Origin: RPQJ01 sp963707145
GTDB lineage: Bacteria > Pseudomonadota > Gammaproteobacteria > Steroidobacterales > Steroidobacteraceae
DNA length: 64,000 bases
Assembly (NCBI GenBank): GCA_963707145.1
Contig: CAVPOQ010000003.1
Span: forward strand, 1 to 64,000
Direction of reading: 5' to 3'
Below are positions 43,450-54,543 of the stretch, piece by piece. How positions within the stretch are numbered: position 1 is the stretch's first letter; each line of letters opens with the position of its first letter. The translations under genes were made by a program, and so were the position numbers. Under the pieces are notes generated by a model. It had not been told where the DNA came from, searched no databases, and was given only the letters and a program-made list of their open reading frames with translations.

Positions 43450-43524
43450 TGGCTCCGACACCAGGATTCGAACCTGGGACCCGCTGATTAACAGTCAGCT
43501 GCTCTACCGCTGAGCTATGTCGGA
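43450..43524 (-). tRNA. tRNA-Asn (GTT)
   Basis: On the minus strand a full cloverleaf is visible: acceptor TCCGACA/TGTCGGA, D arm GCTCAGCGGTAGAGC, anticodon arm CTGAC-TGTTAAT-CAG region with anticodon GTT, T arm GGTTCGAATCC, discriminator G and encoded CCA (43450-43452). It lies between gabT and the aspartate aminotransferase gene. Confidence 0.96.
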
Positions 43525-43578
43525 ACTGGAAGGCGCGGAATTCTGCGGATTGCGGGCGCCGTCGTCAAGGAATGGTGG

Positions 43579-44766
43579 TCACGCTTCGCGCAGCACCTTG
43601 CCCATGCGCTCGAGCGCCTTCTCGAGCGTCTCCATGCTCACGGCGAACGAGAACCGGATGTGCCCTGGCGCGCCGAAACCGGTGCCCGGCACGCCTGCCA
43701 CGCCGCCCTTCTCGAGCAACAGTTCGGCGAACTCGTGATCGTCGGCGAGGCCGTGATTCCTGATCGCCTCCGACACGTCGCAGAACGCGTAGAAAGTGCC
43801 GGCGGCCGGCAGCACGTGCACGCCCGGCAGGGCGTTGAGGCCCGCGTTGAAGTAGTCGTGGCGGGCCTTGAAGTGCCGGTTCATCTCGGCGACGCAGGAC
43901 TGGTCGCCGTTCAGGGCCGCGACCGCCGCCTTCTGCGCGATCGACGACGGGTTCGACGTGCTCTGGCTCTGGATGGTGGACATCGCGTCGACGATCGTCG
44001 CCGGCCCGCCGCAGTAGCCGATGCGCCAGCCCGTCATGGCGTAGCTCTTCGACACGCCATTGATGGTGACGGTACGGTCGTAGAGGTCGGGGCAGGCGGT
44101 CAGGAAGCTCGCGAACGGCTCGCGGCCCCAGTAGATGTGCTCGTACATGTCGTCGGTCGCGACCAGCACGTCGGGGTGGCGGCGCAGCACCGCTCCGAGT
44201 CCGTGCAGCTCGGCACTCGTGTAGGCGGCGCCGGTCGGGTTGCTCGGGCTGTTGAGCATGAACAGGCGCGTGCGCGGAGTGATGGCCGCCTCGAGCTGTG
44301 CGGGCGTGAGCTTGTACCCCTGCTCGGGTCCCGCGTACGGCGTGACCGGCGTGCCCTCCGCGAGCAGCGCGATGTCGGGGTATGAGACCCAGTACGGCGC
44401 CGGGATGATCACCTCGTCGCCCGGGTCGATCACGGACATGAACAGGTTGTAGATGGTCTGCTTGGCGCCGGTCGAGACCAGGATCTGCGACCGCGAGTAC
44501 TCGATGCCGTTGTCGCGCCTGAATTTCGCGATCACCGCGTCCTTCAGCTCGGGGATGCCCTCGACCGCCGTGTAGCGCGTGAAGCCCTTGCGGATCGCCT
44601 CGACCCCTGCGTCCGCGATATGGACTGGCGTGTCGAAATCGGGCTCGCCGACGCCGAGGCCGATGATGTCGCGACCTTCGGCCCTGAGCCTGGCGACGCG
44701 TCCGGTGAGGGCGACGGTAGGCGAGGGCTTGACGCGCTTGAGGCGCTCGGCGAGGACGATGGCCAA
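43579..44766 (-). CDS. Aspartate aminotransferase (class I/II, AspC-like)
   Basis: A PLP enzyme of about 395 residues, of the type shared by alphaproteobacterial and Thermus AspAT. Marks are GLGVGEPDFDTP, RYTAVEGIPELKDAV, STGAKQTIYNLFM, NSPSNPTGAAYT, DDMYEHIYWG and the lysine motif NGVSKSYAMTGWRIGY. The start is a TTG at 44766 (read as MAIVLAERLKRVKPSPT), since no ATG or GTG precedes the homology within a sensible distance. The gene is divergent from uvrB, 84 bases apart. Confidence 0.93.
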   Translation of the reverse strand: MAIVLAERLKRVKPSPTVALTGRVARLRAEGRDIIGLGVGEPDFDTPVHIADAGVEAIRKGFTRYTAVEGIPELKDAVIAKFRRDNGIEYSRSQILVSTGAKQTIYNLFMSVIDPGDEVIIPAPYWVSYPDIALLAEGTPVTPYAGPEQGYKLTPAQLEAAITPRTRLFMLNSPSNPTGAAYTSAELHGLGAVLRRHPDVLVATDDMYEHIYWGREPFASFLTACPDLYDRTVTINGVSKSYAMTGWRIGYCGGPATIVDAMSTIQSQSTSNPSSIAQKAAVAALNGDQSCVAEMNRHFKARHDYFNAGLNALPGVHVLPAAGTFYAFCDVSEAIRNHGLADDHEFAELLLEKGGVAGVPGTGFGAPGHIRFSFAVSMETLEKALERMGKVLREA

Positions 44767-44850
44767 GGGCGTATTCCGGGAGCGGGAGGGAACGCGTATC
44801 TTAGGCCAATCCGCGCCGTCTTCCCAAGCGCGACTGCCGCCCAGCCGACG

Positions 44851-46873
<2,023 letters not shown>

Positions 46874-46967
46874 CCGGTCCGCGCGCCGGTGGCGCCACCA
46901 TGCGGCGCGGCAGCAGGCCCCCTAGCCACGCCTCCGCGGCTTCCTGTATCCTCCCCGGCTCGTTTGA

Positions 46968-47042
46968 GGGCGCATAGCTCAGCGGTAGAGCACTACCTTG
47001 ACATGGTAGGGGTCCGTGGTTCGATCCCACGTGCGCCCACCA
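46968..47042 (+). tRNA. tRNA-Val (GAC)
   Basis: Cloverleaf: acceptor GGGCGCA/TGCGCCC, D arm GCTCAGCGGTAGAGC, anticodon stem CTACC/GGTAG with loop TTGACAT (anticodon GAC), T arm GTGGTTCGATCCCAC, discriminator A and encoded CCA (47040-47042). It sits 23 bases before thrS. Confidence 0.96.
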
Positions 47043-47065
47043 GACCTCGCCTGCCAAGGATTCAC

Positions 47066-48998
47066 ATGCCCGTCATCACCCTGCCCGACGGTAGCCAGCG
47101 GACGTATGCCCAGCCGGTGACGGTCGCGCAGGTCGCGGCCGACATCGGACCGGGCCTCGCCAGGGCCGCACTCGGCGGCAAGGTCGACGGCAGGCTCGTC
47201 GACACCTCCTTCACGATTGCCCTCGATGCGAACGCTCGCGATCGTGACGGGCCGTGATCCCGACGGCCTCGAAATCATCCGCCACTCGACGGCTCACCTG
47301 CTCGCGCAGGCCGTGCAGGCCGTCTACCCCGACGCCCAGGTCACGATCGGCCCGGTCATCGAGGATGGTTTCTACTACGACTTTGCGTTCAGCCGGCCGT
47401 TCACGCCCGACGACCTCGTGAAGTTCGAGCAGAAGATGCACGAACTGGTACTTGCCGACCTCGGGGTCGAGCGACGGGTGATGCCGCGCGACGAGGCCGT
47501 CGCCACCTTCGAGCGCATCGGTGAGCACTACAAGGCCGAGATCATCGCGAGCATTCCCGCGAACGAGGACATCAGCCTCTACGGGCAGGGCGGCTGGTTC
47601 GACCTGTGCCGTGGTCCGCACGTGCCCAGCACTGGCAAGCTCGGTGCGTTCAAGCTGATGAAGGTCGCGGGCGCCTACTGGCGTGGCGATTCGAAGAACG
47701 AGATGCTCCAGCGCATCTACGGAACGGCATGGCCGGACGACAAGCAGCTCAAGGCCTACCTGACCCGCCTCGAGGAGGCCGAGAAGCGCGACCACCGGCG
47801 CGTCGGGCGGGAACTCGACCTGTTTCACACCCAGGAGGAAGCCGTCGGGAGCGTGTTCTGGCACCCGAAGGGCTGGACGCTGTGGCGCATCGATCGAGCA
47901 GTACATGCGCGAGCGGCTGGCGCGGGAAGGCTACGTCGAGGTACGGACGCCCCAGCTGGTCGACCGCTCGCTGTGGGAGCGCTCCGGGCACTGGGAGAAC
48001 TACGGCGCCGAACATGTTCATCGCCGAGTCCGAGGATCGCATCGCTTGCGGTCAAGCCGATGAACTGCCCCGGCCACGTGATGATCTACCGGCAGGGCAT
48101 CAAGTCCTACCGCGACCTGCCGCTGCGCATGGCGGAGTTCGGCGCGTGCCATCGCAACGAGCCCTCGGGCGCGCTGCACGGCATCATGCGCGTGCGGGCG
48201 TTCACCCAGGACGATGCGCACATCTTCTGCACCGAGGAGCAGATCAACGCCGAGACGTGCCGCGTTCTGCTCGCTGCTGAAGAGCGTGTACGAGGACTTC
48301 GGCTTCACCGACGATCGCGATCAAGTTTTCCGACCGGCCGGCCAAGCGGGCAGGCACCGACGAGATGTGGGACAAGGCCGAGACGGCCCTGCAAGGGCGC
48401 CTGCGAGGCCGCCGGGCTCGAGTACACCCTGAACCCGGGGGAGGGGGCCTTCTACGGTCCGAAGCTCGAGTTCGTGCTGCGCGACGCGATCGGTCGCGAC
48501 TGGCAGTGCGGCACGCTGCAGCTGGACCCCATCCTGCCGGAGCGCCTGGGGGCCGAGTACATCGGCGAGGACGGGGCGGCGCACAGGCCGGTGATGCTGC
48601 ATCGGGCCGTGCTCGGTTCCATGGAGCGCTTCATCGGCATCCTGATCGAACACCACGCGGGCCGCTTCCCGGCCTGGCTGGCCCCGGTCCAGGCGGTCGT
48701 GATGAACATCACCGACGGGCAGGCGGACTACTGCCGCCAAGCGGCCGATTTCCTGAAAAATCAGGGGCTTCGGGTCGAGACGGATTTGCGAAACGAGAAA
48801 GTTGGCTTTAAAATCCGCGAGCACACCCTGCAGCGGGTCCCGTACCTGCTGGTCGCGGGCGACCGCGAAGCAGGGTCCAACACGCTGGCCGTACGCACGC
48901 GAAGCGGCAAAGACTTGGGCGCGATGCCTCTCGAGGCGATCGCGTCGAAGCTTGCCGAGGAAGTCGCGAGCCGAGGCCGCGTCACTTTGGAGGTATGA
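47066..48998 (+). CDS. thrS: Threonyl-tRNA synthetase with about seven +1 frame shifts
   Basis: A class II synthetase for tRNA-Thr. Domain order is intact: TGS (from MPVITLPDGSQRTY), the editing region (IIRHSTAHLLAQAVQ, the SAD domain), catalytic core (LKLMK-type FKLMKVAGAYWRG, KPMNCPGHVMIYRQG, ACHRNEPSGALHGIMRVRAF, EGAFYGPKLEF, HRAVLGSMERFIGIL) and anticodon domain (VRTRSGKDLGAM). The frame moves forward by one base near 47230, 47890, 48005, 48045, 48270, 48315 and 48390, always by an extra base. The sum brings it to the frame ending at 48998. thrS is essential, so these are most likely assembly errors. The infC ribosome binding site lies in the last codons. Confidence 0.93.
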
Positions 48999-49004
48999 CG
49001 CATC
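48989..49004 (+). promoter_or_regulatory. Shine-Dalgarno and AUC start of infC
   Basis: GGAGGT (48989-48994) is seven bases before ATC (49002-49004), the only in-frame start candidate between the thrS stop and the first conserved IF3 residues. In E. coli, infC uses a rare AUU so that IF3 can repress its own translation; an AUC would work the same way. Confidence 0.75.
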
Positions 49005-49526
49005 GCTACTCCGACGACCAAGCGCATCAAGCGCAACGACGAGATCACCGCCCCGCAGCTGCGCATCATCGGCGCAGACGGCGAGCAGGTCGGTGTCATG
49101 AGTCGCTTCGACGCGCTGGCACTGGCTACTTCGCAGGAACTCGACCTGGTCGAGGTCTCGCCGATGGCGGATCCCCCGGTCTGCCGGATCATCGACTACG
49201 GGAAATTCCTGTTCGAGCAGAACAAGAAGACCCACGCCGCGAAGAAGAAGCAGAAGCAGATCCAGGTCAAGGAAGTGAAGTTTCGTCCCGGAACTGACGA
49301 AGGCGACTATCAGATCAAGCTCAGGAATCTGATCCGCTTTTTTCAGGAAGGGGACAAGGCCAAGGTGACCTTGCGTTTCCGTGGCCGTGAGATGGCGCAC
49401 ACCGACATCGGCCGGCAGATGCTGATCCGGCTGCAGAACGACCTCGCACCCCATGCGGTGGTCGAGCAGCAGCCGCTGATGGAAGGCCGGCAGATGGTCA
49501 TGATGATGGCGCCGAAGAAGAAGTAA
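49002..49526 (+). CDS. infC: Translation initiation factor IF-3, apparent AUC start
   Basis: IF3 binds the 30S subunit, prevents early 50S joining and checks start codons. At 174 residues: N-terminal domain (TKRIKRNDEITAPQLRIIGADG, LDLVEVSPMADPPVCRIIDYGKF), Lys-rich linker (KKTHAAKKKQKQIQ) and C-terminal domain (VKFRPGTDEGDYQIKLRNLI, KVTLRFRGREMAH, EGRQMVMMMAPKKK). In the correct frame a stop (TGA of thrS, 48996-48998) precedes, and no ATG, GTG or TTG occurs before the conserved region. ATC at 49002 is well placed after GGAGGT. The ATG at 48995 is in the wrong frame and touches the ribosome binding site. Confidence 0.95.
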   Translation: MATPTTKRIKRNDEITAPQLRIIGADGEQVGVMSRFDALALATSQELDLVEVSPMADPPVCRIIDYGKFLFEQNKKTHAAKKKQKQIQVKEVKFRPGTDEGDYQIKLRNLIRFFQEGDKAKVTLRFRGREMAHTDIGRQMLIRLQNDLAPHAVVEQQPLMEGRQMVMMMAPKKK

Positions 49527-49604
49527 GGGCGGCTGCGGCCGCATCTTCGCCCTCGATCGCCGGGTTCGCCCGGGGTGAAACGGGCCAACAAACAGGAGTC
49601 CGAC

Positions 49605-49799
49605 ATGCCCAAGTTGAAGACCAACCGGGCCGCGGCCAAGCGCTTTCGCAAGACGGCGAAAGGCTTCAAGCGCGGCCAGTCGCAGAAGCGACACATCCTC
49701 ACCAAGAAGACGAGCAAGCGCAAACGCCAGCTCCGCGGACCGACTCAGGTCGCGAAGCAGGATCTCGGCCGGCTCGAACAACTTCTCCCCCACGCCTGA
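49605..49799 (+). CDS. rpmI: 50S ribosomal protein L35
   Basis: A 64-residue basic ribosomal protein, MPKLKTNRAAAKRFRKTAKG at the start and KKTSKRKRQLRG in the middle, as in all bacterial L35. The ATG at 49605 is preceded by AGGAG. It is in the fixed order infC-rpmI-rplT, 12 bases before rplT. Confidence 0.97.
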   Translation: MPKLKTNRAAAKRFRKTAKGFKRGQSQKRHILTKKTSKRKRQLRGPTQVAKQDLGRLEQLLPHA

Positions 49800-49811
49800 G
49801 CGAGGTGACCC

Positions 49812-50171
49812 ATGGCACGAGTAAAGCGTGGCGTCATCGCTGGACGCCGACACAAGAAGATCCTCGCCAAGGCGAAGGGCTACTACAACGCGCGCCGCAA
49901 GGTGTTCCGCACGGCGAAGCAGGCGGTCATCAAGGCCGGCCAGTACGCCTACCGTGACCGCCGGGCCAAGAAGCGCGACATGCGTGCGCTCTGGATCACG
50001 CGCATCAATGCCGCTGCCCGCGGCTTCGACCTGAGCTACAGCCGCATGATGGCGGGGCTCAGGAAGGCGGGTCTCGAGATCGACCGCAAGATGCTCGCGG
50101 ACCTCGCGGTGCACGACATCGAGGCGTTCGGCAAGATCGCCGAGCAGGCCAAGGCGGGTCTCGCGGCCTGA
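49812..50171 (+). CDS. rplT: 50S ribosomal protein L20
   Basis: A 119-residue 23S-rRNA-binding assembly protein, and repressor of its own operon in E. coli. It starts MARVKRGVIAGRRHKKILAK and has YYNARRKVFRTAKQAV and WITRINAAARGFDLSYS. GAGGTGA before the ATG is the ribosome binding site. pheS follows after 112 bases. Confidence 0.97.
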   Translation: MARVKRGVIAGRRHKKILAKAKGYYNARRKVFRTAKQAVIKAGQYAYRDRRAKKRDMRALWITRINAAARGFDLSYSRMMAGLRKAGLEIDRKMLADLAVHDIEAFGKIAEQAKAGLAA

Positions 50172-50215
50172 TGACCGCGTGCGGCGCGGCCCGTGTGGTC
50201 GCGCCAAAGACGATG

Positions 50216-50262
50216 GTCGGGGCCGGGGCGCACGAGCGGCCCGGCCTCGTTTGTCTCAGGCA
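50216..50262 (+). terminator. Possible terminator or attenuator between rplT and pheS
   Basis: GGCCGGG (about 50222-50228) can pair with CCCGGCC (about 50245-50251), followed by TCGTTTGTC. This is a GC-rich hairpin with a weak T tract. E. coli pheST is controlled by attenuation through the Phe-rich leader pheM, but I find no Phe-rich leader peptide here, so a plain partial terminator is as likely. Confidence 0.35.
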
Positions 50263-50283
50263 GCCGGAACTTCGTACCGCCAG

Positions 50284-51315
50284 ATGAGCGACACGACGAC
50301 CACCGACCTCCAGCGGCTGGCAGAGGGCGCGCGCGAGCGGATCGCCGGCTGCGCGCGCCTCGCGGACATCGATGCGCTCAAGGTCGAGCTGTTCGGCAAG
50401 AAGGGCGCGATCACCGGGCTGCTCAAGTCGCTCGGGACCCTCGCGCCCGACGAGCGCCGTGCGGCCGGCGCGCGCATCAACACGCTCCGCGACGAACTCG
50501 CCGCGCTCGTAGCCGGCCGGCAGAGCGTGCTCGAAGGCGAGCAACTCGAGCGCGAGCTCGCCTCCGGCCGTCTCGACGTGACCCAGCCGGGCCGCGGCCA
50601 GCAGCCTGGCGGACTGCATCCCGTGAGCCGGGCTCGCCGTCGCATCGAGGCGCTGTTCCGCAACGCAGGCTTCTCGGTCGAGGAAGGGCCCGAAGTCGAG
50701 GACGACTGGCACAACTTCGAGGCGCTCAACATCCCCGCGGACCATCCCGCGCGGGCGATGCACGACACGTTCTATTTTCCAGACGGGCGGCTGCTGCGCA
50801 CGCACACCTCGCCGGTGCAGATCCGCGCGATGCTGCGCGAGAAGCCGCCGCTCAGGATGATCATGCCGGGACGCGTCTACCGCTGCGACTCCGACGTCAC
50901 CCACACGCCGATGTTCCACCAGGTCGAAGGGCTGGTGGTGGGCGAGGGCGTGAGCTTCGCGCACCTGCGCTCGGTGCTGCATCACTTCGTGGAGCGCTTC
51001 TTCGAGCGCCGCCTCGGCATCCGCTTCCGGCCCTCGTACTTCCCGTTCACCGAGCCCTCGGCCGAGGTCGACATCGAGTGCGTGTTCTGTGCCGGCGGCG
51101 GCTGCCGCGTCTGCAAGAGCACCGGCTGGCTCGAGATTGCGGGCTGCGGCATGGTGCACCCGAACGTGCTGCGCAACGTCGGTATCGACCCGGAGGTCCA
51201 CACGGGCTACGCGTTCGGCATGGGCATCGAGCGGCTGGCGATGCTGCGCTACGGCGTGAACGACATCCGGCTCTACTTCGAGAACGACCTGCGCTTCCTG
51301 CGCCAGTTCGGTTGA
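50284..51315 (+). CDS. pheS: Phenylalanyl-tRNA synthetase alpha subunit
   Basis: The catalytic alpha chain of the alpha2-beta2 enzyme. At 343 residues: N-terminal coiled coil (about 5-90), then class II motifs HPVSRARRRIEALF, HDTFYFPDG, RTHTSPVQIRAM, GRVYRCDSDVTHTPMFHQVEGLVV, FRPSYFPFTEPSAEVDIEC, and motif 3 GYAFGMGIERLAMLRYGVND. The ATG at 50284 (MSDTTTTDLQ) is in frame with all of it. pheT starts 16 bases after its stop. Confidence 0.97.
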   Translation: MSDTTTTDLQRLAEGARERIAGCARLADIDALKVELFGKKGAITGLLKSLGTLAPDERRAAGARINTLRDELAALVAGRQSVLEGEQLERELASGRLDVTQPGRGQQPGGLHPVSRARRRIEALFRNAGFSVEEGPEVEDDWHNFEALNIPADHPARAMHDTFYFPDGRLLRTHTSPVQIRAMLREKPPLRMIMPGRVYRCDSDVTHTPMFHQVEGLVVGEGVSFAHLRSVLHHFVERFFERRLGIRFRPSYFPFTEPSAEVDIECVFCAGGGCRVCKSTGWLEIAGCGMVHPNVLRNVGIDPEVHTGYAFGMGIERLAMLRYGVNDIRLYFENDLRFLRQFG

Positions 51316-51331
51316 GCGGCGGCAGGCAACG

Positions 51332-53710
51332 ATGCGCGTCAGTGTGAAGTGGCTGAACGACTGGCTGGGCGCGGCACAGGAGCCGCGCGAACTTGCGGCG
51401 CGCCTCACGATGGCTGGCCTGGAGGTCGAGGCGATCGAGCCTGCGGCGCCGCCGCTGCCGGGCATCGTCGTGGGCGAGATCCTCCGGCTCGAGAAGCACC
51501 CGGACGCCGACACGCTCAGCGTCTGCACGGTAGGCGCGGGCGGGGCGCCGCTGCAGATCGTCTGCGGGGCGTCCAATGCGCGCGCCGGGATGAAGGCGCC
51601 TTTGGCCACGATCGGCGCGAAGCTGCCGGGCGGCATGGAGATCCGCAGGGCAACGCTGCGCGGCGTCGAGTCCTTCGGCATGCTTTGTTCCGCCCGCGAG
51701 CTCGGCCTCGCCGAGGACGCCGAGGGGCTGATGGAACTGCCCGCGGAGCTGCCGGCCGGCATGCCGCTGGTCGACGCGCTGCAGCTCGACGACACGATCC
51801 TCGAAATCAATCTCACGCCGAACCGCGGCGACTGCATGGGCATGTCCGGCGTGGCGCGCGAGGCGGCCGCGCTCATCGGCGCCACACTCGCCGGGCCGGC
51901 ACTGGCGCCGGTGATGGCCGGCTCGTCGGAGACGTTCCCGGTCGAGCTCACGCCCGGCGCTGGCTGCGCGCGGTTCGCGGCCCGCGTCATCCGCGGCGTG
52001 CGTCCGGATGCGACGACGCCCCTGTGGATGCGCGAGCGCCTGCGACGTGCCGGCCTGCGTCCGATCAGCTCGATCGTGGACGTCACGAACTACGTGATGC
52101 TCGAGCTCGGGCAGCCGATGCATGCCTACGACCTGCGCGAGCTCGAGGGCGGCATCGTCGTGCGGCCGGCGCGCGGCGGCGAGACGCTGCGCCTGCTCGA
52201 CGGCCGCGACGTGACGCTCGACGAGTCGGTGCTTGTGATCGCTGATCGCGCCAAGCCGCTCGGGCTCGCCGGCATCATGGGCGGCGAACACTCGGGCATC
52301 CGCGACGATACGACCGATGTGCTGCTCGAGGTGGCGTTCTTCCGCCCGGACGCGATCGCCGGGCGCGGTCGTCGCTTTGGCCTCGTTACCGACGCCTCGC
52401 AGCGCTTCGAGCGCGGCGTGGATCCGACGCTGCAGGAGCGTGCGATCGAGCGCGCGACCGAGCTGCTGCTCGCCTGCGCGGGCGGCGTGCCCGGCCCGAC
52501 GACCGTCGCCGAGCTCGCCGGCGAGTTGCCGCGCTGTCCCTCGTCGCGTTCCGTCCCGACCGTGCCCGCCGCGTGATCGGAGCCGAGATCGCCGACGGCG
52601 ATATGCGCCTGATCCTCGAGCGGCTCGGCATGGACGTGCGCGTGGAGACGGGCCGGCTGGCAGGTCACGCCGCCGGCGTGGCGCTTCGACGTCGCGATCG
52701 AGGAAGACCTGATCGAGGAAGTGGCGCGGGTGCACGGCTTCGATCGCATTCCCGAGACCGATCCCGCGACGCCGCTCGCGATCCCCGCGCTCAGCGAGAC
52801 GCGCGTCAGCCCCGAGACCGCGGCCGACCTGCTCGTGCAGCGCGGCTACTTCGAGGCGATCACCTACAGCTTCGTCGACCCGGCGCTGCAGTCGGTGCTC
52901 GCGCCGGGCGTGCCCGCGCTGGCGCTCGCCAATCCCATCTCGGCCGACCTCGCCGAGATGCGCGTCTCGCTGTGGCCCGGCCTGGTGCGCGCGCTGCTCG
53001 ACAACCAGCGCCGCCAGCAGCCGCGCGTCCGGCTGTTCGAGATCGGCCGGAAGTTCGAACTGGAGGCCGGCGCGTTGCGCGAGGTGCCGATCGTCGGAGG
53101 CATCGCGGCGGGACCCGTGCTGCCGGAGCAGTGGGGTGCGCCCGCCGCAGACGTGGACTTCTTCGACGTGCGTGGCGACGTCGAGGCGCTGCTGCGCGCC
53201 GGCGGCGTCAGCGGCGCGTTCTCCTTCCAGTCGGCCACGCATCCCGCACTGCACCCGGGGCAGACCGCGCGCGTGGTCCGCGACGGCCGGCCCGTCGGAT
53301 GGGTCGGCCGCCTGCACCCGGACGTCGAGCGCCGGCTCGGCTTGACATATTCCGCCGTGGTCTTCGAGCTCGAGACTGAGTCCGGACTTGCGGCGGTGGT
53401 GCCGCGGCACGGCGAGATCTCGCGCTTCCCCGCCGTGCGCCGCGACCTCGCAGTGGTCGTCGCCGAGGACGTGACGGTCCAGTCGTTGCTCGACACCGTG
53501 CGTGCCAGCGCGGGTGCGCTGCTCACCGGGCTCGTCGTGTTCGACATCTATCGCGGACGCGGCATCACGGAAGGTTTCAAGAGCGTCGCGATAGGGTTGA
53601 ATTTGCAGGACCTTTCCCGCACCCTTACCGACGAAGACACGGATGCCGTCGTGGCGCGGGTCGTCGCAGACCTGGGGCGGGAGCACAGCGCCGCGATACG
53701 AGATCAATAA
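51332..53710 (+). CDS. pheT: Phenylalanyl-tRNA synthetase beta subunit, two compensating frameshifts
   Basis: The beta chain carries the editing and tRNA-binding domains. Order: MRVSVKWLNDWLGA, EMAP-like tRNA-binding domain (about 45-150), B3/4 editing domain (AARVIRGVRPDAT, SIVDVTNYVMLELGQPMHAYDL), B5, core (FEIGRKFELEAG region) and the ferredoxin-like anticodon domain at the end (FPAVRRDLAVVVAEDV, IYRGRGITEGFKSVAI). Two breaks occur within the B5 region. A missing base near 52534 sends it to another frame (RVIGAEIADGDMRLILERL). An extra C near 52657 returns it (WQVTPPAWRFDVAIEEDL). The repaired protein is about 792 residues, the normal size. Sequence error is likely. Confidence 0.94.
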
Positions 53711-53712
53711 GC

Positions 53713-54012
53713 ATGGCATTGACCAAAGCAGAAATCGCCGAAGCGCTGTTCGATCAGCTCGGGCTCAACAAGCGCGAGGCCCGCGAACTCGTCGACCTGT
53801 TCTTCGAGGAACTGCGCGCGGCGCTCGCCGCGGGGGAGCAGGTGAAGCTTTCCGGGTTCGGCAACTTCGACCTGCGCAGCAAGAACCAGCGCCCGGGTCG
53901 CAATCCCAAGACCGGCGAGGAGATCCCGATCAGCGCGCGGCGCGTGGTCACTTTCCGGCCCGGACAGAAACTGAAGGCGCGAGTGGAAGCCTATGCTGGA
54001 ACCCAGCAATAA
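53713..54012 (+). CDS. ihfA: Integration host factor subunit alpha
   Basis: A 99-residue IHF alpha: MALTKAEIAEALFDQLGLNKREARELV, then GEQVKLSGFGNFDLRSKNQRPGRNPKTGEEIPI and RRVVTFRPGQKLKARVE. The conserved PGRNPKTGE arm inserts in the DNA minor groove. It directly follows pheT (2 bases) and overlaps the MerR-like gene by 20 bases, as in many gammaproteobacteria. Its partner ihfB is at 39949-40278. Confidence 0.97.
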   Translation: MALTKAEIAEALFDQLGLNKREARELVDLFFEELRAALAAGEQVKLSGFGNFDLRSKNQRPGRNPKTGEEIPISARRVVTFRPGQKLKARVEAYAGTQQ

Positions 54013-54349
54013 CGACGAACTGCCGGTCATCCCGGGCAAGCGCTACTTCACGATCGGTGAGGTGAGCGAGCTCTGCGCCGTGAAGCCGCACGTGCTGCGC
54101 TACTGGGAGCAGGAGTTCCCGCAGCTCAAGCCGGTGAAGCGCCGCGGCAACCGCCGCTACTACCAGCGCCAGGACGTGCTGGTGATCCGCCAGATCCGCT
54201 CGCTGCTCTACGACCACGGCTTCACGATCGGCGGCGCGCGCAATCGCCTCGAAGGCGAGGAAGCCCGCGAGGACCTCACGCAGACCCACCAGATCGTGCG
54301 CCAGATGCGCACCGAGCTCGAGGAACTGCTGAAGACGCTGCGCCGCTGA
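53993..54349 (+). CDS. MerR-family transcriptional regulator
   Basis: A 118-residue protein with a MerR-type winged helix (about 17-85: RYFTIGEVSELCAVKPHVLRYWEQEF, RRGNRRYYQRQDVLVIRQI) and a short coiled C-terminus (QTHQIVRQMRTELEELLKTL). It has no effector-binding cysteines or larger ligand domain. This small MerR is regularly found right after ihfA in gammaproteobacteria, and its target is unknown. The start at 53993 lies inside the ihfA 3' end (20-base overlap). Confidence 0.92.
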   Translation: MLEPSNNDELPVIPGKRYFTIGEVSELCAVKPHVLRYWEQEFPQLKPVKRRGNRRYYQRQDVLVIRQIRSLLYDHGFTIGGARNRLEGEEAREDLTQTHQIVRQMRTELEELLKTLRR

Positions 54350-54376
54350 CGCGTTCGGCTATAATCCCGCCCCGGT

Positions 54377-54453
54377 CGGAGCGTGGCGCAGTCTGGTAGC
54401 GCACTTGCATGGGGTGCAAGGGGTCCCGAGTTCGAATCTCGGCGCTCCGACCA
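54377..54453 (+). tRNA. tRNA-Pro (GGG)
   Basis: Cloverleaf: acceptor CGGAGCG/CGCTCCG, D arm GCGCAGTCTGGTAGCGC, anticodon stem CTTGC/GCAAG with loop ATGGGGT (anticodon GGG), T arm CGAGTTCGAATCTCG, discriminator A and encoded CCA (54451-54453). The MerR-like gene ends 27 bases before. Confidence 0.96.
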
Positions 54454-54476
54454 GTTCCTGATCTCACATCAGGAAC
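54454..54476. other. Perfect hairpin directly after tRNA-Pro
   Basis: GTTCCTGAT (54454-54462), loop CTCAC, ATCAGGAAC (54468-54476). The left arm begins at the base after the encoded CCA. No T run follows on the plus strand. It may mark the 3' end of the tRNA transcript or help stop the opposing urcA-like transcript. Confidence 0.5.
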
Positions 54477-54543
54477 CAGCCGTACAGGCTCCCCTCACCG
54501 TCCTTGCCGGCCGCCGTGTTCGGGGTCGAGGCGGCTAGATCCG

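Noticed and set aside
47200..48400. Programmed frameshifting or recoding in thrS
   Set aside because: Seven shifts without slippery heptamers or structure, in a gene read without recoding elsewhere, fit assembly error better.
48995..48997. ATG as infC start
   Set aside because: It is in a different frame from IF3 and directly abuts the GGAGGT site, leaving no spacing.
50172..50283. Phe-rich leader peptide for pheST attenuation
   Set aside because: The short frames between rplT and pheS contain no run of Phe codons.
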